Assembly (NCBI GenBank): GCA_900102115.1
Contig: FNAW01000002.1
Span: 434,001 to 498,000 of the forward strand
DNA from: Blastococcus fimeti
Lineage (GTDB): Bacteria > Actinomycetota > Actinomycetes > Mycobacteriales > Geodermatophilaceae
Reading direction: 5' to 3'
DNA: 64,000 nt
Position numbers and translations under genes: made by a program. Of this stretch, positions 22,015-33,398 are shown piece after piece (the stretch's first letter is position 1; every line of letters begins with the position of its first letter). The notes beneath the pieces are model-generated. The model did not search any database, was not told the DNA's origin, and saw nothing but the letters and a program-made list of their open reading frames with translations.

Positions 22015-23319
22015 TCAGGCGACCTCGACCGGCTGGTCGTCCAGGCCCGGGAGGGCGCCGAGGCGCGCCTCGATGGTGCCCATCAGCCGGTCCTGCAGCG
22101 CGTCGACCCCGATGTGCTGGACGACGTCGGCGAAGAAGCCGCGCACGACCAGGCGGCGGGCGGTCTCGGCGTCGATGCCGCGCGAGCAGAGGTAGAACAG
22201 CTGCTCGTCGTCGAACCGGCCGGTGGCGCTGGCGTGGCCGGCGCCGACGATCTCGCCGGTCTCGATCTCCAGGTTGGGCACCGAGTCGGCGCGGGCGCCG
22301 TCGGTGAGCACCAGGTTGCGGTTCAGCTCGTAGGTCTCGGTGCCGGTGGCGGTGGGGCGGATGCGGACGTCGCCGATCCAGACCGTGCGCGCACCCTCGC
22401 CCTGCAGCGCACCCTTGTAGAGCACGTTGCTGGTGCAGTTCGGGACGGCGTGGTCGACCCAGAGCCGGTGCTCCTGGTGCTGCGTCTCGTCGGAGAAGTA
22501 GACGCCGAACAGGTCCGCGCGGCCGCCGGGGCCGGAGTACTGCACGTTGCTGACCAGACGGACGAGGTCACCGCCGAGGGTGACGACGACCTGCTTGAAC
22601 GTCGCGTCCCGGCCGACGACGGCGTCGTACTGCCCGCCGTGGACCGCGCCGGGCGCCCAGTCCTGGACCGAGACGAGGGTGACCTGCGCGCCGTCGCCGG
22701 CGATCACGGTCACGCCGCCGGAGTACTTCGCCGGGCCGGTGTGGTCGAGGACGACGGTTGCCTTGGCGAACGCGCCCACCTCGACGACCAACTGGCCCCA
22801 GACGACGTCGTCGCCGCCGGTGCCGGTCAGCGCCAGGGTGACCGGGCGGTCCAGCTGCGCCTCCTTGGCCACGCGGACGACGTCGGCCCCGTTCGCCCGC
22901 TGGCGGGTGAGGGCGGCCAGCCGGTCGACGGGCTCGGGCAGGCCCTTGATCAGCGGGTCGTCGGCCTCGACGCGGGTCAGCTCGACGCCCTCGGGGAGGT
23001 CCGTCGTCCAGGTGAGCCGTGCGTCGGAGGCGGCGCCGTCGAGGAGCGGACGGATCCGCTTCATGGGCGTGAAGCGCCACGTCTCCTCGCGACCGGTCGG
23101 GACGCCGAAGACGTCCGGATCGGTCGAGGTGAGCCGCTCGGCCGGCGAACCGGTCGGCGCCGGCCCGCCGTGCGAGTGCGCACCGGCGGGGACGGCGGTC
23201 GAGTCGGCCGGCGTCGTGGGGGGCCCGGCCTGGGCACCCACGCCCGGAGCGAAGAGCTCCGCGGCGAGGGTGCTCGGCTGGGTGGTGAGGTCGGTCGTAC
23301 CGGTGATCTGGTCGGACAT
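22015..23319 (-). CDS. sufD: Fe-S scaffold protein SufD
   Basis: A 434-residue SufB/SufD family protein. It has a Pro/Ala-rich N-terminus, the beta-helix core (AVPNCTSNVLYKGAL, a SufD hallmark), and a C-terminal helical domain starting FDDEQLFYLCSRGIDAETAR. It pairs with SufB and SufC. The ATG at 23319 shares one base with the sufB stop (TGATG). The Thr/Gly-rich opening (about 30 residues) before AERLTSTD is likely disordered. Confidence 0.95.
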   Translation of the reverse strand: MSDQITGTTDLTTQPSTLAAELFAPGVGAQAGPPTTPADSTAVPAGAHSHGGPAPTGSPAERLTSTDPDVFGVPTGREETWRFTPMKRIRPLLDGAASDARLTWTTDLPEGVELTRVEADDPLIKGLPEPVDRLAALTRQRANGADVVRVAKEAQLDRPVTLALTGTGGDDVVWGQLVVEVGAFAKATVVLDHTGPAKYSGGVTVIAGDGAQVTLVSVQDWAPGAVHGGQYDAVVGRDATFKQVVVTLGGDLVRLVSNVQYSGPGGRADLFGVYFSDETQHQEHRLWVDHAVPNCTSNVLYKGALQGEGARTVWIGDVRIRPTATGTETYELNRNLVLTDGARADSVPNLEIETGEIVGAGHASATGRFDDEQLFYLCSRGIDAETARRLVVRGFFADVVQHIGVDALQDRLMGTIEARLGALPGLDDQPVEVA

Positions 23320-24758
23320 CAGCCGACGGCACCTTCCATCTGCAGCTCGATGAGCCGGTTGAGCTCGAGGGCGTACTCCATGGGCAGTTCGCGGGCGATC
23401 GGCTCGACGAACCCGCGCACCACCATGGCCATGGCCTCGTCCTCGGAGAGACCGCGGCTCATCAGGTAGAAGAGCTGGTCGTCGCTGACGCGGGAGACGG
23501 TCGCCTCGTGACCCATGGAGACGTCGTCCTCGCGGACGTCGACGTAGGGGTAGGTGTCCGACCGGCTGATCGTGTCGACCAGCAGGGCGTCGCACTTGAC
23601 GGTGGACTTCGAGCCGTAGGCGCCCTCGTCGACCTGGACCAGGCCGCGGTAGGAGGTGCGGCCGCCGCCACGGGCCACCGACTTCGACACGATGGTCGAG
23701 GAGGTGTGCGGCGCGGCGTGCACCATCTTGGCGCCGGCGTCCTGGTGCTGGCCCTCGCCCGCGAAGGCGATCGAGAGCACCTCGCCCTTGGCGTACTCAC
23801 CGGTCATCCAGACCGCCGGGTACTTCATCGTCACCTTGGAGCCGAGGTTGCCGTCGACCCACTCCATGGTCGCGCCCTCGTGGGCCACGGCCCGCTTGGT
23901 GACCAGGTTGTAGACGTTGTTCGACCAGTTCTGGATGGTCGTGTACCGGCAGCGCGCGTTCTTCTTGACGATGATCTCGACGACCGCGGAGTGCAGCGAG
24001 TCGCTCTTGTAGATCGGCGCGGTGCAGCCCTCGACGTAGTGCACGTAGGCGCCCTCGTCGACGATGATCAGCGTCCGCTCGAACTGGCCCATGTTCTCGG
24101 TGTTGATCCGGAAGTAGGCCTGCAGCGGGATCTCGACGTGCACGCCCGGCGGCACGTAGATGAACGAGCCACCGGACCAGGTCGCGGTGTTCAGCGCGGC
24201 GAACTTGTTGTCACCGGACGGGATCACCGAGCCGAAGTACTCCTGGAAGATCTCCGGGTGCTCCTTCAGGGCCGAGTCGGTGTCCAGGAAGATGACGCCC
24301 TGGTCCTCGAGCTCCTTCTGGATCTGGTGGTAGACGACCTCGGACTCGTACTGGGCCGCGACGCCGGAGACGAGGCGCTGCTTCTCGGCCTCCGGGATGC
24401 CCAGGCGGTCGTAGGTGTTCTTGATGTCGTCGGGCAGGTCCTCCCACGAGGTGGCCTGCGCCTCGGTGGACCGCACGAAGTACTTGATGTTCTGGAAGTC
24501 GATGCCGGAGAGGTCCGAACCCCAGTCGGGCATGGGCTTGCGCCCGAAGAGCTTGAGCGCCTTGAGGCGGCGCTCGAGCATCCACTCGGGCTCGTTCTTG
24601 CGGGCCGAGATGTCGCGGACGACGTCCTCGTCGATCCCGCGGCGGGCGGAGGCACCGGCGACGTCGGCGTCGGCCCAGCCGTACTCGTAGCGGCCGAGCT
24701 GGTCGATCTGCTCGTCCTGCGTCAGCGGCGTGCTCACCGGCTGCTGGGTGCTGGTCAT
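23319..24758 (-). CDS. sufB: Fe-S scaffold protein SufB
   Basis: A 479-residue SufB, the larger scaffold subunit on which clusters are built. Conserved stretches are [19 protein letters not shown] (written here partly as [11 protein letters not shown]), [40 protein letters not shown] with its Cys, [20 protein letters not shown], and the C-terminal [18 protein letters not shown] 24758 follows GGAGAGGA and overlaps the sufR stop (ATGA), so SufR and SufB are translationally coupled. Confidence 0.97.
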   Translation of the reverse strand: MTSTQQPVSTPLTQDEQIDQLGRYEYGWADADVAGASARRGIDEDVVRDISARKNEPEWMLERRLKALKLFGRKPMPDWGSDLSGIDFQNIKYFVRSTEAQATSWEDLPDDIKNTYDRLGIPEAEKQRLVSGVAAQYESEVVYHQIQKELEDQGVIFLDTDSALKEHPEIFQEYFGSVIPSGDNKFAALNTATWSGGSFIYVPPGVHVEIPLQAYFRINTENMGQFERTLIIVDEGAYVHYVEGCTAPIYKSDSLHSAVVEIIVKKNARCRYTTIQNWSNNVYNLVTKRAVAHEGATMEWVDGNLGSKVTMKYPAVWMTGEYAKGEVLSIAFAGEGQHQDAGAKMVHAAPHTSSTIVSKSVARGGGRTSYRGLVQVDEGAYGSKSTVKCDALLVDTISRSDTYPYVDVREDDVSMGHEATVSRVSDDQLFYLMSRGLSEDEAMAMVVRGFVEPIARELPMEYALELNRLIELQMEGAVG

Positions 24759-25579
24759 GCGGGCGTCCTCTCCCGGTCGTTCACGAGGGCAGTGCTGCTG
24801 GACTGGCTGGTGGGCGCGCTGTGGGGCGCTGCTCGCTCACCAGGTACAGGGCGTGCGGGGGCCGTTCTGTTCCCCGGACGCAGGGGCCCTGGGAGGTGTG
24901 TGGTGCAGATCCCGTCGCCGTGGGCGATCGTGGCCAGCCGCTGCACGTGGGTACCCACGAGCCGGCCGATCACCGCGGTCTCGGCTTCGCACAGCTGGGG
25001 GAACTCCGCGGCCACGTGCGCCACCGGGCAGTGGTGCTGGCAGAGCTGCCCCCCGCCGGAGATCGCGGAGGCCGTGGCAGCGTAGCCCTCGGCCGTGAGC
25101 GCGGCGGCCAGGGCCTGGGCCCGGTCCACCGGCGCTCCCCCGGCCGCGCGGACGGCGCCCTCGACAGCGCTGGACGCGCGGGCCTCGAGCCCGGCGAGCT
25201 GCTGCTCGGCGACGGCGCGGACGGCGTCGGGGCCACCGGAGGCGGCGACGAACCGCAGCGCGGTCAGCGCCAGGTCGTCGTAGGCGTGCGGGAAGGCGGA
25301 GCGGCCGGCGTCGGTGAGGTGGAAGCGCCGGGCCGGGCGGCCGCGGCCGCGGTGCGTCTCGCGCGCCAGGCGCTCCTCGATGCGGCCGGCGGCGACCAGG
25401 GAGTCCAGGTGCCGGCGGACGGCGGCCGGCGAGACACCCAGGCGCGTGGCGAGCTCGGTGGCGGTCTGCGGCCCGTGCTCGAGGAGCAGGGCGCTGACGC
25501 GATCGCGGGTACGCCCGTCGTCGGCCGGAGCCGACGAGCGCGGGGGTGCCAGCTCCTCGGCCGGCCGGACGCTTTTCAC
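24755..25579 (-). CDS. sufR: SUF operon repressor SufR
   Basis: A 274-residue DeoR/ArsR-type regulator. The winged helix-turn-helix is at residues about 25-75 ([20 protein letters not shown]). The C-terminal half has the cysteine-rich sensor [27 protein letters not shown] and GDGICTTH, typical of the cluster-binding SufR proteins that repress suf when an Fe-S cluster is loaded. GTG 25579 is adjacent to a perfect palindrome (25581-25590), a likely autorepression site. A Ser/Thr tail after the sensor is unusual in length. Confidence 0.93.
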   Translation of the reverse strand: MKSVRPAEELAPPRSSAPADDGRTRDRVSALLLEHGPQTATELATRLGVSPAAVRRHLDSLVAAGRIEERLARETHRGRGRPARRFHLTDAGRSAFPHAYDDLALTALRFVAASGGPDAVRAVAEQQLAGLEARASSAVEGAVRAAGGAPVDRAQALAAALTAEGYAATASAISGGGQLCQHHCPVAHVAAEFPQLCEAETAVIGRLVGTHVQRLATIAHGDGICTTHLPGPLRPGNRTAPARPVPGERAAPHSAPTSQSSSTALVNDRERTPA

Positions 25580-25580
25580 A

Positions 25581-25590
25581 ACACGAGTGT
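25581..25590. promoter_or_regulatory. Palindrome at the sufR start: candidate SufR operator
   Basis: ACACGAGTGT, a perfect 10-bp palindrome immediately upstream of the sufR GTG. It also reads CACA-N7-TGTG if extended. On the minus strand a TAGGAC box lies just upstream with TTGCTT 15 nt further, so the palindrome falls at the transcription start, where a repressor would block initiation. Confidence 0.5.
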
Positions 25591-25719
25591 GTCCTAAATC
25601 GAGGGCCCTGCAAGCAAGGTCGACCTAAGAAGTGGCCCGGCGACCCCTTCCCGTGACGAGCGTCACCGCGGCGTTCCGGACGGCACTCCGGAGCGGGCGG
25701 CGGGCGGGCTGCCGCCACC

Positions 25720-25725
25720 TAGCAT
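25720..25725 (+). promoter_or_regulatory. Candidate -10 box of the leaderless ctaA message
   Basis: TAGCAT followed by 7 nt and the GTG at 25733. No purine-rich ribosome site of normal spacing precedes it (CAGGGGC is directly adjacent). Confidence 0.5.
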
Positions 25726-25732
25726 CAGGGGC

Positions 25733-26686
25733 GTGCCGGTACTGCCCACGTCCTTCTCCCCCGCGACCGTCTCCCGCCTCGCGCTGGCCAACGCCGTCGC
25801 GAACGGGCTGATCGTCGTCACCGGCGGCGCCGTCCGGCTGACCGGTTCCGGCCTCGGTTGCCCGACCTGGCCGCGCTGCACCTCCGACAGCTTCACGGCG
25901 ACGCCGGAGCTGGCCGGGCACGGCGTCATCGAGTTCGGCAACCGGCTGCTGACCTTCGTTCTCGCCGCGATCGCAGTCGCGACCGTCGTCGCGGTGTGGC
26001 GCTCCGCGCGGCGGGACCTGCGCCGGCTGGCCGCACTCACGTTCGTGGGCATCCCGGCGCAGGCGCTGCTGGGCGGCGTCACCGTGCTGACCGGCCTCAA
26101 CCCGTGGACCGTGGCCGCGCACTTCTTGCTCTCCGCCGTCCTGGTCGCGCTGGCGACGACGCTGTGGCTGCGCTCCCGCGAGCCCGGGGTCGGGCAGCCG
26201 CTCGTCCGCCGCCCCTTCGTGCTGCTGACCTACGGGATCGCCGCCGTCACCGCCGCCGTGCTGGTCGTCGGCACGGTGGTCACCGGCAGCGGCCCGCACA
26301 GCGGCGACGTCGACGAGGCCGACATCCCGACCGGTGACCGCATCGGCGTCGACACCGAGCTGATCAGCCAGGTGCACGCCGACGTGGTCTTCCTGCTGAT
26401 CGGCTTGACCGTCGCTCTGCTGGTGGCGCTGTACGCGACCGACTCCCCCGACCGCGTCCGCCGGGCCGCTCGCGACCTGCTGGTCGTGGAGCTCGCGCAG
26501 GGCGTCGTCGGCTACGTGCAGTACTTCACCGACCTGCCGATCGCCCTGGTGCTGCTGCACATGGCCGGCGCCGTGCTGATCACTGCGTTCGCCGCGCGGC
26601 TGGTCTGGTCCGTCCGCGGCCCCGCTACGACACCGCCGTCCTCCCGGACGGCACCGCAACCAATGGCCGTCCCCCGGGTGCGCTGA
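25733..26686 (+). CDS. ctaA: Heme A synthase (COX15/CtaA)
   Basis: A 317-residue membrane protein that oxidises the heme O methyl group to heme A for aa3-type cytochrome oxidase. Eight spans are visible. Heme-ligand histidines lie in GHGVIEFGNRLL, VAAHFLLSAVL, QVHADVVFLLIGL and LLHMAGAVL. The extracytoplasmic Cys pair Cys43 and Cys49 sits in GCPTWPRC, as in the class with a disulfide loop. GTG 25733 has the leaderless pattern. It is divergent from sufR and faces the heme O synthase gene across a small hypothetical gene. Confidence 0.95.
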   Translation: MPVLPTSFSPATVSRLALANAVANGLIVVTGGAVRLTGSGLGCPTWPRCTSDSFTATPELAGHGVIEFGNRLLTFVLAAIAVATVVAVWRSARRDLRRLAALTFVGIPAQALLGGVTVLTGLNPWTVAAHFLLSAVLVALATTLWLRSREPGVGQPLVRRPFVLLTYGIAAVTAAVLVVGTVVTGSGPHSGDVDEADIPTGDRIGVDTELISQVHADVVFLLIGLTVALLVALYATDSPDRVRRAARDLLVVELAQGVVGYVQYFTDLPIALVLLHMAGAVLITAFAARLVWSVRGPATTPPSSRTAPQPMAVPRVR

Positions 26687-26695
26687 GCGCGAGCC

Positions 26696-27016
26696 CTACC
26701 CGTGCCACACGAGGACCAGCACGGTGCCGCCGTCGACGGCCTCCCAGCGGCCTCCGGTGACCGAGTCGGGCTCGGGCAGGCCGGTGGTGAACGTGGTCCG
26801 GGCGTCGGCCCAGGCCGGCCAGGCGTCGTCCTCGTCGTGCCACACCAGCCGCCCGCCGGGCAGGTAGGTGACGACCGGGCAGCCGCCCTCGGCCATCGCC
26901 TCGGCGTCGGCAGCCTCGATCCGCGTCGTCCGCCGTCGGTAGGTGCGCCCGTCGGGCCCGATCAGCGCACCGGGTCCGAGCGCCTTCCAGTCCCGGTCCG
27001 GGAGGTCGCGCCGCAC
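26696..27016 (-). CDS. Conserved hypothetical protein downstream of ctaB
   Basis: A 106-residue soluble protein with no recognised domain. It is Trp/Asp/Gly rich: RDWKALGPGALIGPDGRTYR, then an Arg/Glu-rich helix (RIEAADAEAMAEGG), and VVTYLPGGRLVWHDEDDAW. GTG 27016 comes 3 bp after the ctaB stop, so it is translated with ctaB. It ends 10 bp from the convergent ctaA stop. Its tight link to heme A genes suggests a role near cytochrome oxidase, but nothing in the sequence shows one. Confidence 0.75.
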   Translation of the reverse strand: MRRDLPDRDWKALGPGALIGPDGRTYRRRTTRIEAADAEAMAEGGCPVVTYLPGGRLVWHDEDDAWPAWADARTTFTTGLPEPDSVTGGRWEAVDGGTVLVLVWHG

Positions 27017-27019
27017 GGA

Positions 27020-27976
27020 TCAGACGATGGCGTCGACGATGATCGCGACCATCAGCAGCGACAGGTACGAGATCGAGACGTGGAACAGCGACATCGACCT
27101 GATGTCCCCGCCGCGCTTGATGCGGGCCAGCAGCCGGTGGGACTCCACGACGAACCAGCCGCCGAGCAGCACCGCGGGCACGGTGTAGCCGAGGCCGATC
27201 CCGTAGCCGGCCGCCACCGGCCACAGCGACAGCGAGACGGCGACCGTCACGTACGCCCACGCGACCGACTGACGGCCGACGGAGAGCTCGCTGGTGACCA
27301 CCGGCAGCATCGGGACGTCGGCGCGCGCGTAGTCGTCCTTGAACCGCAGGGCCAGCGCCCAGAAGTGCGGCATCTGCCAGGCGAAGACGATCCCGAACAC
27401 CACGACGGCGGGCCAGTCCAGGGAACCGGTCACGGCCGCCCAGCCGATGAGCACCGGCGCGGCACCCGGGACGCCGCCCCACTCGGTGCTGCGGCGGGTG
27501 TGCCGCTTGAACACCATCGTGTAGAGCACGGCGTAGTAGAAGATCGCGCCCGCCGCGAGCGCCGCGGCCAGCACGGTGGTGGTCGCGAGCAGCAGCGCGA
27601 TCGAGGTGACCGTCAGCACGATGCCGAAGACCAGGGCCGCCCGGGGCGTGACCTCGCCGGTGACCAGCGGCCGCTTCTGCGTCCGCTGCATCAGCTTGTC
27701 GATGTCGCGGTCGAAGTAGCAGTTGAAGACGTTGGCCGCGCCCGCGGCGAGCGTGCCTCCGACCAGCGTGAACAGCAGCAGCGACAGCGAGGGCCAGCCG
27801 CGGTCGGCCAGCATCATCGCCGGGACGGTCGTGACCAGCAGCAGCTCGATGATCCGCGGCTTGGTCAGGCCCACGTAGGCCATCACCCGGCGTCGCACCA
27901 CGGCCGCCCGCCCGGTCGACGAGCGGGTGGACTCCCGGCGGGGAGAGGCGGCGGAGCGCTCCGAGAGCGCCGTCAC
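27020..27976 (-). CDS. ctaB: Protoheme IX farnesyltransferase (heme O synthase)
   Basis: A 318-residue UbiA-family prenyltransferase that adds farnesyl to heme B, making heme O for CtaA. The Asp-rich motifs are in NVFNCYFDRDIDKLMQRTQ and RFKDDYARADVPMLP, with KRPLVTGEVTP after the first. Nine spans are seen. The GTG 27976 start (VTALSERSAASPRRES) leaves a basic, Ser-rich N-terminal leader of about 30 residues; the start is not firm. A TACAGT box at 28078-28083 could be its promoter. Confidence 0.94.
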   Translation of the reverse strand: MTALSERSAASPRRESTRSSTGRAAVVRRRVMAYVGLTKPRIIELLLVTTVPAMMLADRGWPSLSLLLFTLVGGTLAAGAANVFNCYFDRDIDKLMQRTQKRPLVTGEVTPRAALVFGIVLTVTSIALLLATTTVLAAALAAGAIFYYAVLYTMVFKRHTRRSTEWGGVPGAAPVLIGWAAVTGSLDWPAVVVFGIVFAWQMPHFWALALRFKDDYARADVPMLPVVTSELSVGRQSVAWAYVTVAVSLSLWPVAAGYGIGLGYTVPAVLLGGWFVVESHRLLARIKRGGDIRSMSLFHVSISYLSLLMVAIIVDAIV

Positions 27977-28077
27977 AGGATGCCCACGGACGCGGCGGCA
28001 CGTGCGCAGCGGGGCACTGCAGGCCAGGCGAGAAGCACGAAGGGGCCTACTCCGAACCGGGGATGGGAACGCGGCCC

Positions 28078-28083
28078 ACTGTA
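28078..28083 (-). promoter_or_regulatory. Possible -10 box for ctaB
   Basis: TACAGT on the minus strand, about 100 nt upstream of the ctaB GTG. No convincing -35 is seen. Confidence 0.35.
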
Positions 28084-28129
28084 GCCCGCGGGGGCCTCCT
28101 CCCTGGGCGCGGCTCCGGTTCCGCACGGC

Positions 28130-28135
28130 TAGGCT
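28130..28135 (+). promoter_or_regulatory. Possible -10 box for tkt
   Basis: TAGGCT, followed by TTGATC. A start near 28142 would give tkt a leader of about 170 nt, unusually long for this window. Confidence 0.4.
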
Positions 28136-28194
28136 TGATCACGTTGATGCTGCGTGTGCAGCGGGTAGGGCCGACGTCGACGACGACGCGCTCC

Positions 28195-28278
28195 CGGTCC
28201 GGCGACGGACCGCAGGGGCTGCGGCCCGTCGCTGCAGGCGCACGTCGTCCGCCCGGGCGCAGTCGTTCCCCCGGGCGG
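28195..28278 (+). promoter_or_regulatory. Structured leader of tkt
   Basis: Three stem-loops in the mRNA leader. The first is a 7-bp stem CGGTCCG with tetraloop GCGA (28195-28212). The second, CCGCAG-ggg-CTGCGG (28210-28224), shares bases with the first, so they may be alternatives. The third is a 9-bp perfect stem CCGCCCGGG with a 12-nt loop (28249-28278), 17 nt before the ribosome site GAGGGAG. It could be an attenuator or a protein-binding leader; no known riboswitch class is recognised. Confidence 0.4.
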
Positions 28279-28314
28279 CCCGCCAGGCCCGACCCGAGGG
28301 AGCACCGAGCCACG

Positions 28315-30564
<2,250 letters not shown>

Positions 30565-30606
30565 AGCCGACCGGCCGACCTCCACCCCTACCGGAAGGCA
30601 CCAGTC

Positions 30607-31713
30607 ATGGCACAGAACGAGAACCTGGCCGAACTGAGCGCGGCCGGAGTCGCCGTCTGGCTCGACGACCTGTCCCGCGACCGCATCCGCAGCGGCAACC
30701 TGCAGGCGCTGGTCGACGAGCACTCCGTCGTCGGCGTCACGACCAACCCCACGATCTTCGCCGCGGCGATCAGCGGGTCGGAGTCCTACGACGACCAGCT
30801 GCACGCCATGGCAGTCCGGAAGGTCAGCGTCGAGGAGGCCCTCCGGACCATCACCGGGGCCGACGTCCGGGACGCCTGCGACCTGCTCGCACCGGTCGCC
30901 GAGCGGCAGCCCGGTGACGGTCGGGTCTCCCTGGAGGTGGCACCCGGCCTGGCGAACGACACCGACGCCACCGCCGCCGAGGCGGCCCACCTGTGGTGGC
31001 TCGTCGACCGGCCGAACCTCTTCATCAAGATCCCGGCGACCGAGGCCGGCCTGCCGGCCATCCGGACCTCCATCGGCAGGGGGATCAGCGTCAACGTCAC
31101 GCTGATCTTCAGCCCCGACCGCTACCGCAAGGTCATGGACGCCTACCTGTCCGGCCTCGAGGACCGGCTGGCCGACGACCCGCAGGCCGACCTGTCCGGC
31201 ATCGCGTCGGTCGCCTCGTTCTTCGTGTCCCGCGTGGACACCGAGATCGACAAGCGGCTGGACAAGGCCGGCGCGGACGCCGCGCTGAAGAGCAAGGCGG
31301 GCGTCGCGAACGCCCAGCTGGCCTATCAGGCGTACGAGGAGGTCTTCTCCTCCGACCGCTGGAAGGCCCTCGAGGCGAAGGGCGCCCGCCCGCAGCGCCC
31401 GCTGTGGGCCTCGACCGGGGTGAAGAACCCGGACCTCCCGGACACGCTGTACATCAGCGAGCTCATCGCCCCCGGCACGGTGAACACCATGCCGGAGAAG
31501 ACCCTCAAGGCCTACGCCGACCACGGCAGCCCGGGCACCCCGGTGCAGAAGTCCTACGACGACGCCGCGGGGGTCATGCAGGCCGTCGCGGACGCCGGCG
31601 TCGATCTCGACGACGTCTTCCGGGTGCTCGAGGAGGAGGGCATCCAGAAGTTCGTCGACTCCTGGGACGACCTCACCGAGTCGGTCCGCACCCAGCTGGA
31701 GGACAAGAAGTGA
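30607..31713 (+). CDS. tal: Transaldolase
   Basis: A 368-residue transaldolase of the longer actinobacterial type. It moves a dihydroxyacetone unit via a Schiff base on Lys141 in [26 protein letters not shown] (strand 1) and [14 protein letters not shown] are also conserved. ATG 30607 follows GGAAGG. The stop overlaps the pgi start (TGATG), so the two enzymes remain separate but are coupled; some bacteria have them fused. Confidence 0.96.
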   Translation: MAQNENLAELSAAGVAVWLDDLSRDRIRSGNLQALVDEHSVVGVTTNPTIFAAAISGSESYDDQLHAMAVRKVSVEEALRTITGADVRDACDLLAPVAERQPGDGRVSLEVAPGLANDTDATAAEAAHLWWLVDRPNLFIKIPATEAGLPAIRTSIGRGISVNVTLIFSPDRYRKVMDAYLSGLEDRLADDPQADLSGIASVASFFVSRVDTEIDKRLDKAGADAALKSKAGVANAQLAYQAYEEVFSSDRWKALEAKGARPQRPLWASTGVKNPDLPDTLYISELIAPGTVNTMPEKTLKAYADHGSPGTPVQKSYDDAAGVMQAVADAGVDLDDVFRVLEEEGIQKFVDSWDDLTESVRTQLEDKK

Positions 31714-33320
31714 TGTTCCGGGTCAGCGTCGAGGGGATCAAGGTCCCGGACGACGTCCGCAGCCGGCTCACCGAGGACGACGTCGCCGCACGGCTGGCCC
31801 GCAAGGACGCGACCCTGTGGGGCCCCGACGCCGAGAGCGAGGCCGCGATCCGGCTGGGCTGGCTGGACCTGCCCACCTCGTCGCGTTCCCTGGTCGGGCA
31901 GCTGGCGGAGCTGCGCGAGCAGCTGCAGGCCGAGGGCCTGGACCGGATCGTGCTGTGCGGCATGGGCGGCTCCTCGCTCGCGCCCGAGGTGATCTGCCGG
32001 ACCGCCGGGGTGCCCCTCGTCGTGCTCGACACCACCGACCCGGGCCAGGTCGCCGCCGCGATGACCGACCTCGAGCGCACCGTCGTCGTGATCAGCTCCA
32101 AGTCCGGCGGAACGGTCGAGACGGACAGCCAGCGCCGCGCGTTCGCCGCCGCGTTCGCCGAGGCCGGCCTGGACGAGAAGGCGATCGGGGGGCGCTTCGT
32201 CGTCGTCACCGATCCTGACTCGCCGCTGTCGGAGACCGCGGCGGCCATGGGCGTCCGCGCCGTCTTCCTCGCCGACCCGACCGTCGGCGGCCGCTACAGC
32301 GCGCTCACCGCGTTCGGCCTGGTGCCGTCGGCGCTGGCCGGCGCGGACGTCGGTGCGCTGTTGGACGAGGCCGAGGAGCTGGCCGAGCAGCTGACCCGCC
32401 CGGACAACGACGCGTTCGAGCTCGGTCTCGTCCTGGGTGCGGCCGCCGCCCAGGGCCGCGACAAGCTCGCGCTGGCCGACGCGGGGCGCGGTTCGGGCAC
32501 CACGATCGAGGGCTTCGGCGACTGGGCCGAGCAGCTCATCGCCGAGTCCACCGGCAAGGAGGGCCGCGGCATCCTGCCCGTCGTCCTCGAGTCGGCCACC
32601 GCCCCCGGATCCGCCGGTGAGGACACGCTGCTGGCCGTGGTCGGCACCGACGCCCCGCCCTCGGCGCCGTCGCTGTGCGTCACCGGCCCGCTGGGCGCGC
32701 AGTTCCTCGGCTGGGAGTACGCCACCGCCGTGGCCGGCCGGGTGCTGGGGATCAACCCCTTCGACCAGCCGAACGTGACCGAGAGCAAGGAGAACACCTC
32801 CGCGATCCTCGACTCGGGGCTCCCGGACGAGCAGCCGCTCGCCACGATCGGGGCGATCGAGGTGCGCGGCAGCGGAGGTGTTCTCGACGGCGTCGACCTC
32901 AGCGCGCACGACGGCGTCGCCCTCGCGCTGGACTCGCTGCTGGCCGCCGTCCCCGACCGCGGCTACCTGGCGGTCATGGCCTACCTGGACCGGCTCGCCG
33001 ACGCCAGCGCCGCCGACCTGCGCTCCGCGCTGGCCGCCCGCACCGAGCGCGCCGTCACCTTCGGCTGGGGCCCCCGGTTCCTGCACTCCACCGGCCAGTA
33101 CCACAAGGGCGGCCCGCAGGCAGGTGCGTTCCTGCAGATCACCGGGGTGATCGGTACCGACCTGCCGGTACCCGGACGGCCGTTCACCTTCGGTGGCCTG
33201 CAGGCCGCGCAGGCGGCCGGTGACCGGAAGGCCCTGGCCGACCGCGGCCGGCCGCTCCTGCACCTGCACCTGACCGACCGGGCAGCGGGCATCGGCCAGC
33301 TCCTCGCCGCGCTCGCCTGA
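31713..33320 (+). CDS. pgi: Glucose-6-phosphate isomerase
   Basis: A 535-residue sugar isomerase, linking glycolysis and the pentose cycle. SIS-type substrate loops are visible: LCGMGGSSLAPEV, VISSKSGGTVET, and a C-terminal HSTGQYHKGGPQ. The conserved Glu likely lies in EGFGDWAEQLIAEST. This is the divergent form resembling the PGI half of transaldolase-PGI fusion proteins rather than the classical E. coli enzyme. ATG 31713 overlaps the tal stop and follows GGAGGACAAG. Confidence 0.93.
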   Translation: MFRVSVEGIKVPDDVRSRLTEDDVAARLARKDATLWGPDAESEAAIRLGWLDLPTSSRSLVGQLAELREQLQAEGLDRIVLCGMGGSSLAPEVICRTAGVPLVVLDTTDPGQVAAAMTDLERTVVVISSKSGGTVETDSQRRAFAAAFAEAGLDEKAIGGRFVVVTDPDSPLSETAAAMGVRAVFLADPTVGGRYSALTAFGLVPSALAGADVGALLDEAEELAEQLTRPDNDAFELGLVLGAAAAQGRDKLALADAGRGSGTTIEGFGDWAEQLIAESTGKEGRGILPVVLESATAPGSAGEDTLLAVVGTDAPPSAPSLCVTGPLGAQFLGWEYATAVAGRVLGINPFDQPNVTESKENTSAILDSGLPDEQPLATIGAIEVRGSGGVLDGVDLSAHDGVALALDSLLAAVPDRGYLAVMAYLDRLADASAADLRSALAARTERAVTFGWGPRFLHSTGQYHKGGPQAGAFLQITGVIGTDLPVPGRPFTFGGLQAAQAAGDRKALADRGRPLLHLHLTDRAAGIGQLLAALA

Positions 33321-33365
33321 CCGACCCGCCGCAGCGCAGTTCACCGCCGACCACGAGGACGACCC

Positions 33366-33398
33366 ATGGCTCTCCCCCCGCTCCGCGGCCCACGATGA
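33366..33398 (+). other. Ten-codon upstream ORF overlapping the zwf start
   Basis: ATG 33366 reads MALPPLRGPR and then TGA at 33396-33398, which overlaps the zwf ATG as ATGA. GAGGA precedes it by 8-9 nt. Proline-rich short leaders can slow ribosomes, so this could couple or tune zwf translation. Could be chance. Confidence 0.35.

Larger units (their letters stand above)
27977..28314. other. Divergent ctaB / tkt promoter region
   Basis: The only gene-free stretch above 300 bp. The part up to about 28083 is the likely ctaB leader. Possible -10 boxes are TACAGT (28078-28083, minus strand, ctaB) and TAGGCT (28130-28135, plus strand, tkt). The 180 bp before tkt form several stem-loops, listed separately. 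Confidence 0.6.

Noticed and set aside
30607..33320. A transaldolase-PGI fusion
   Set aside because: A TGA ends tal at 31711-31713 and overlaps the pgi ATG, so two proteins are made. They are only coupled.
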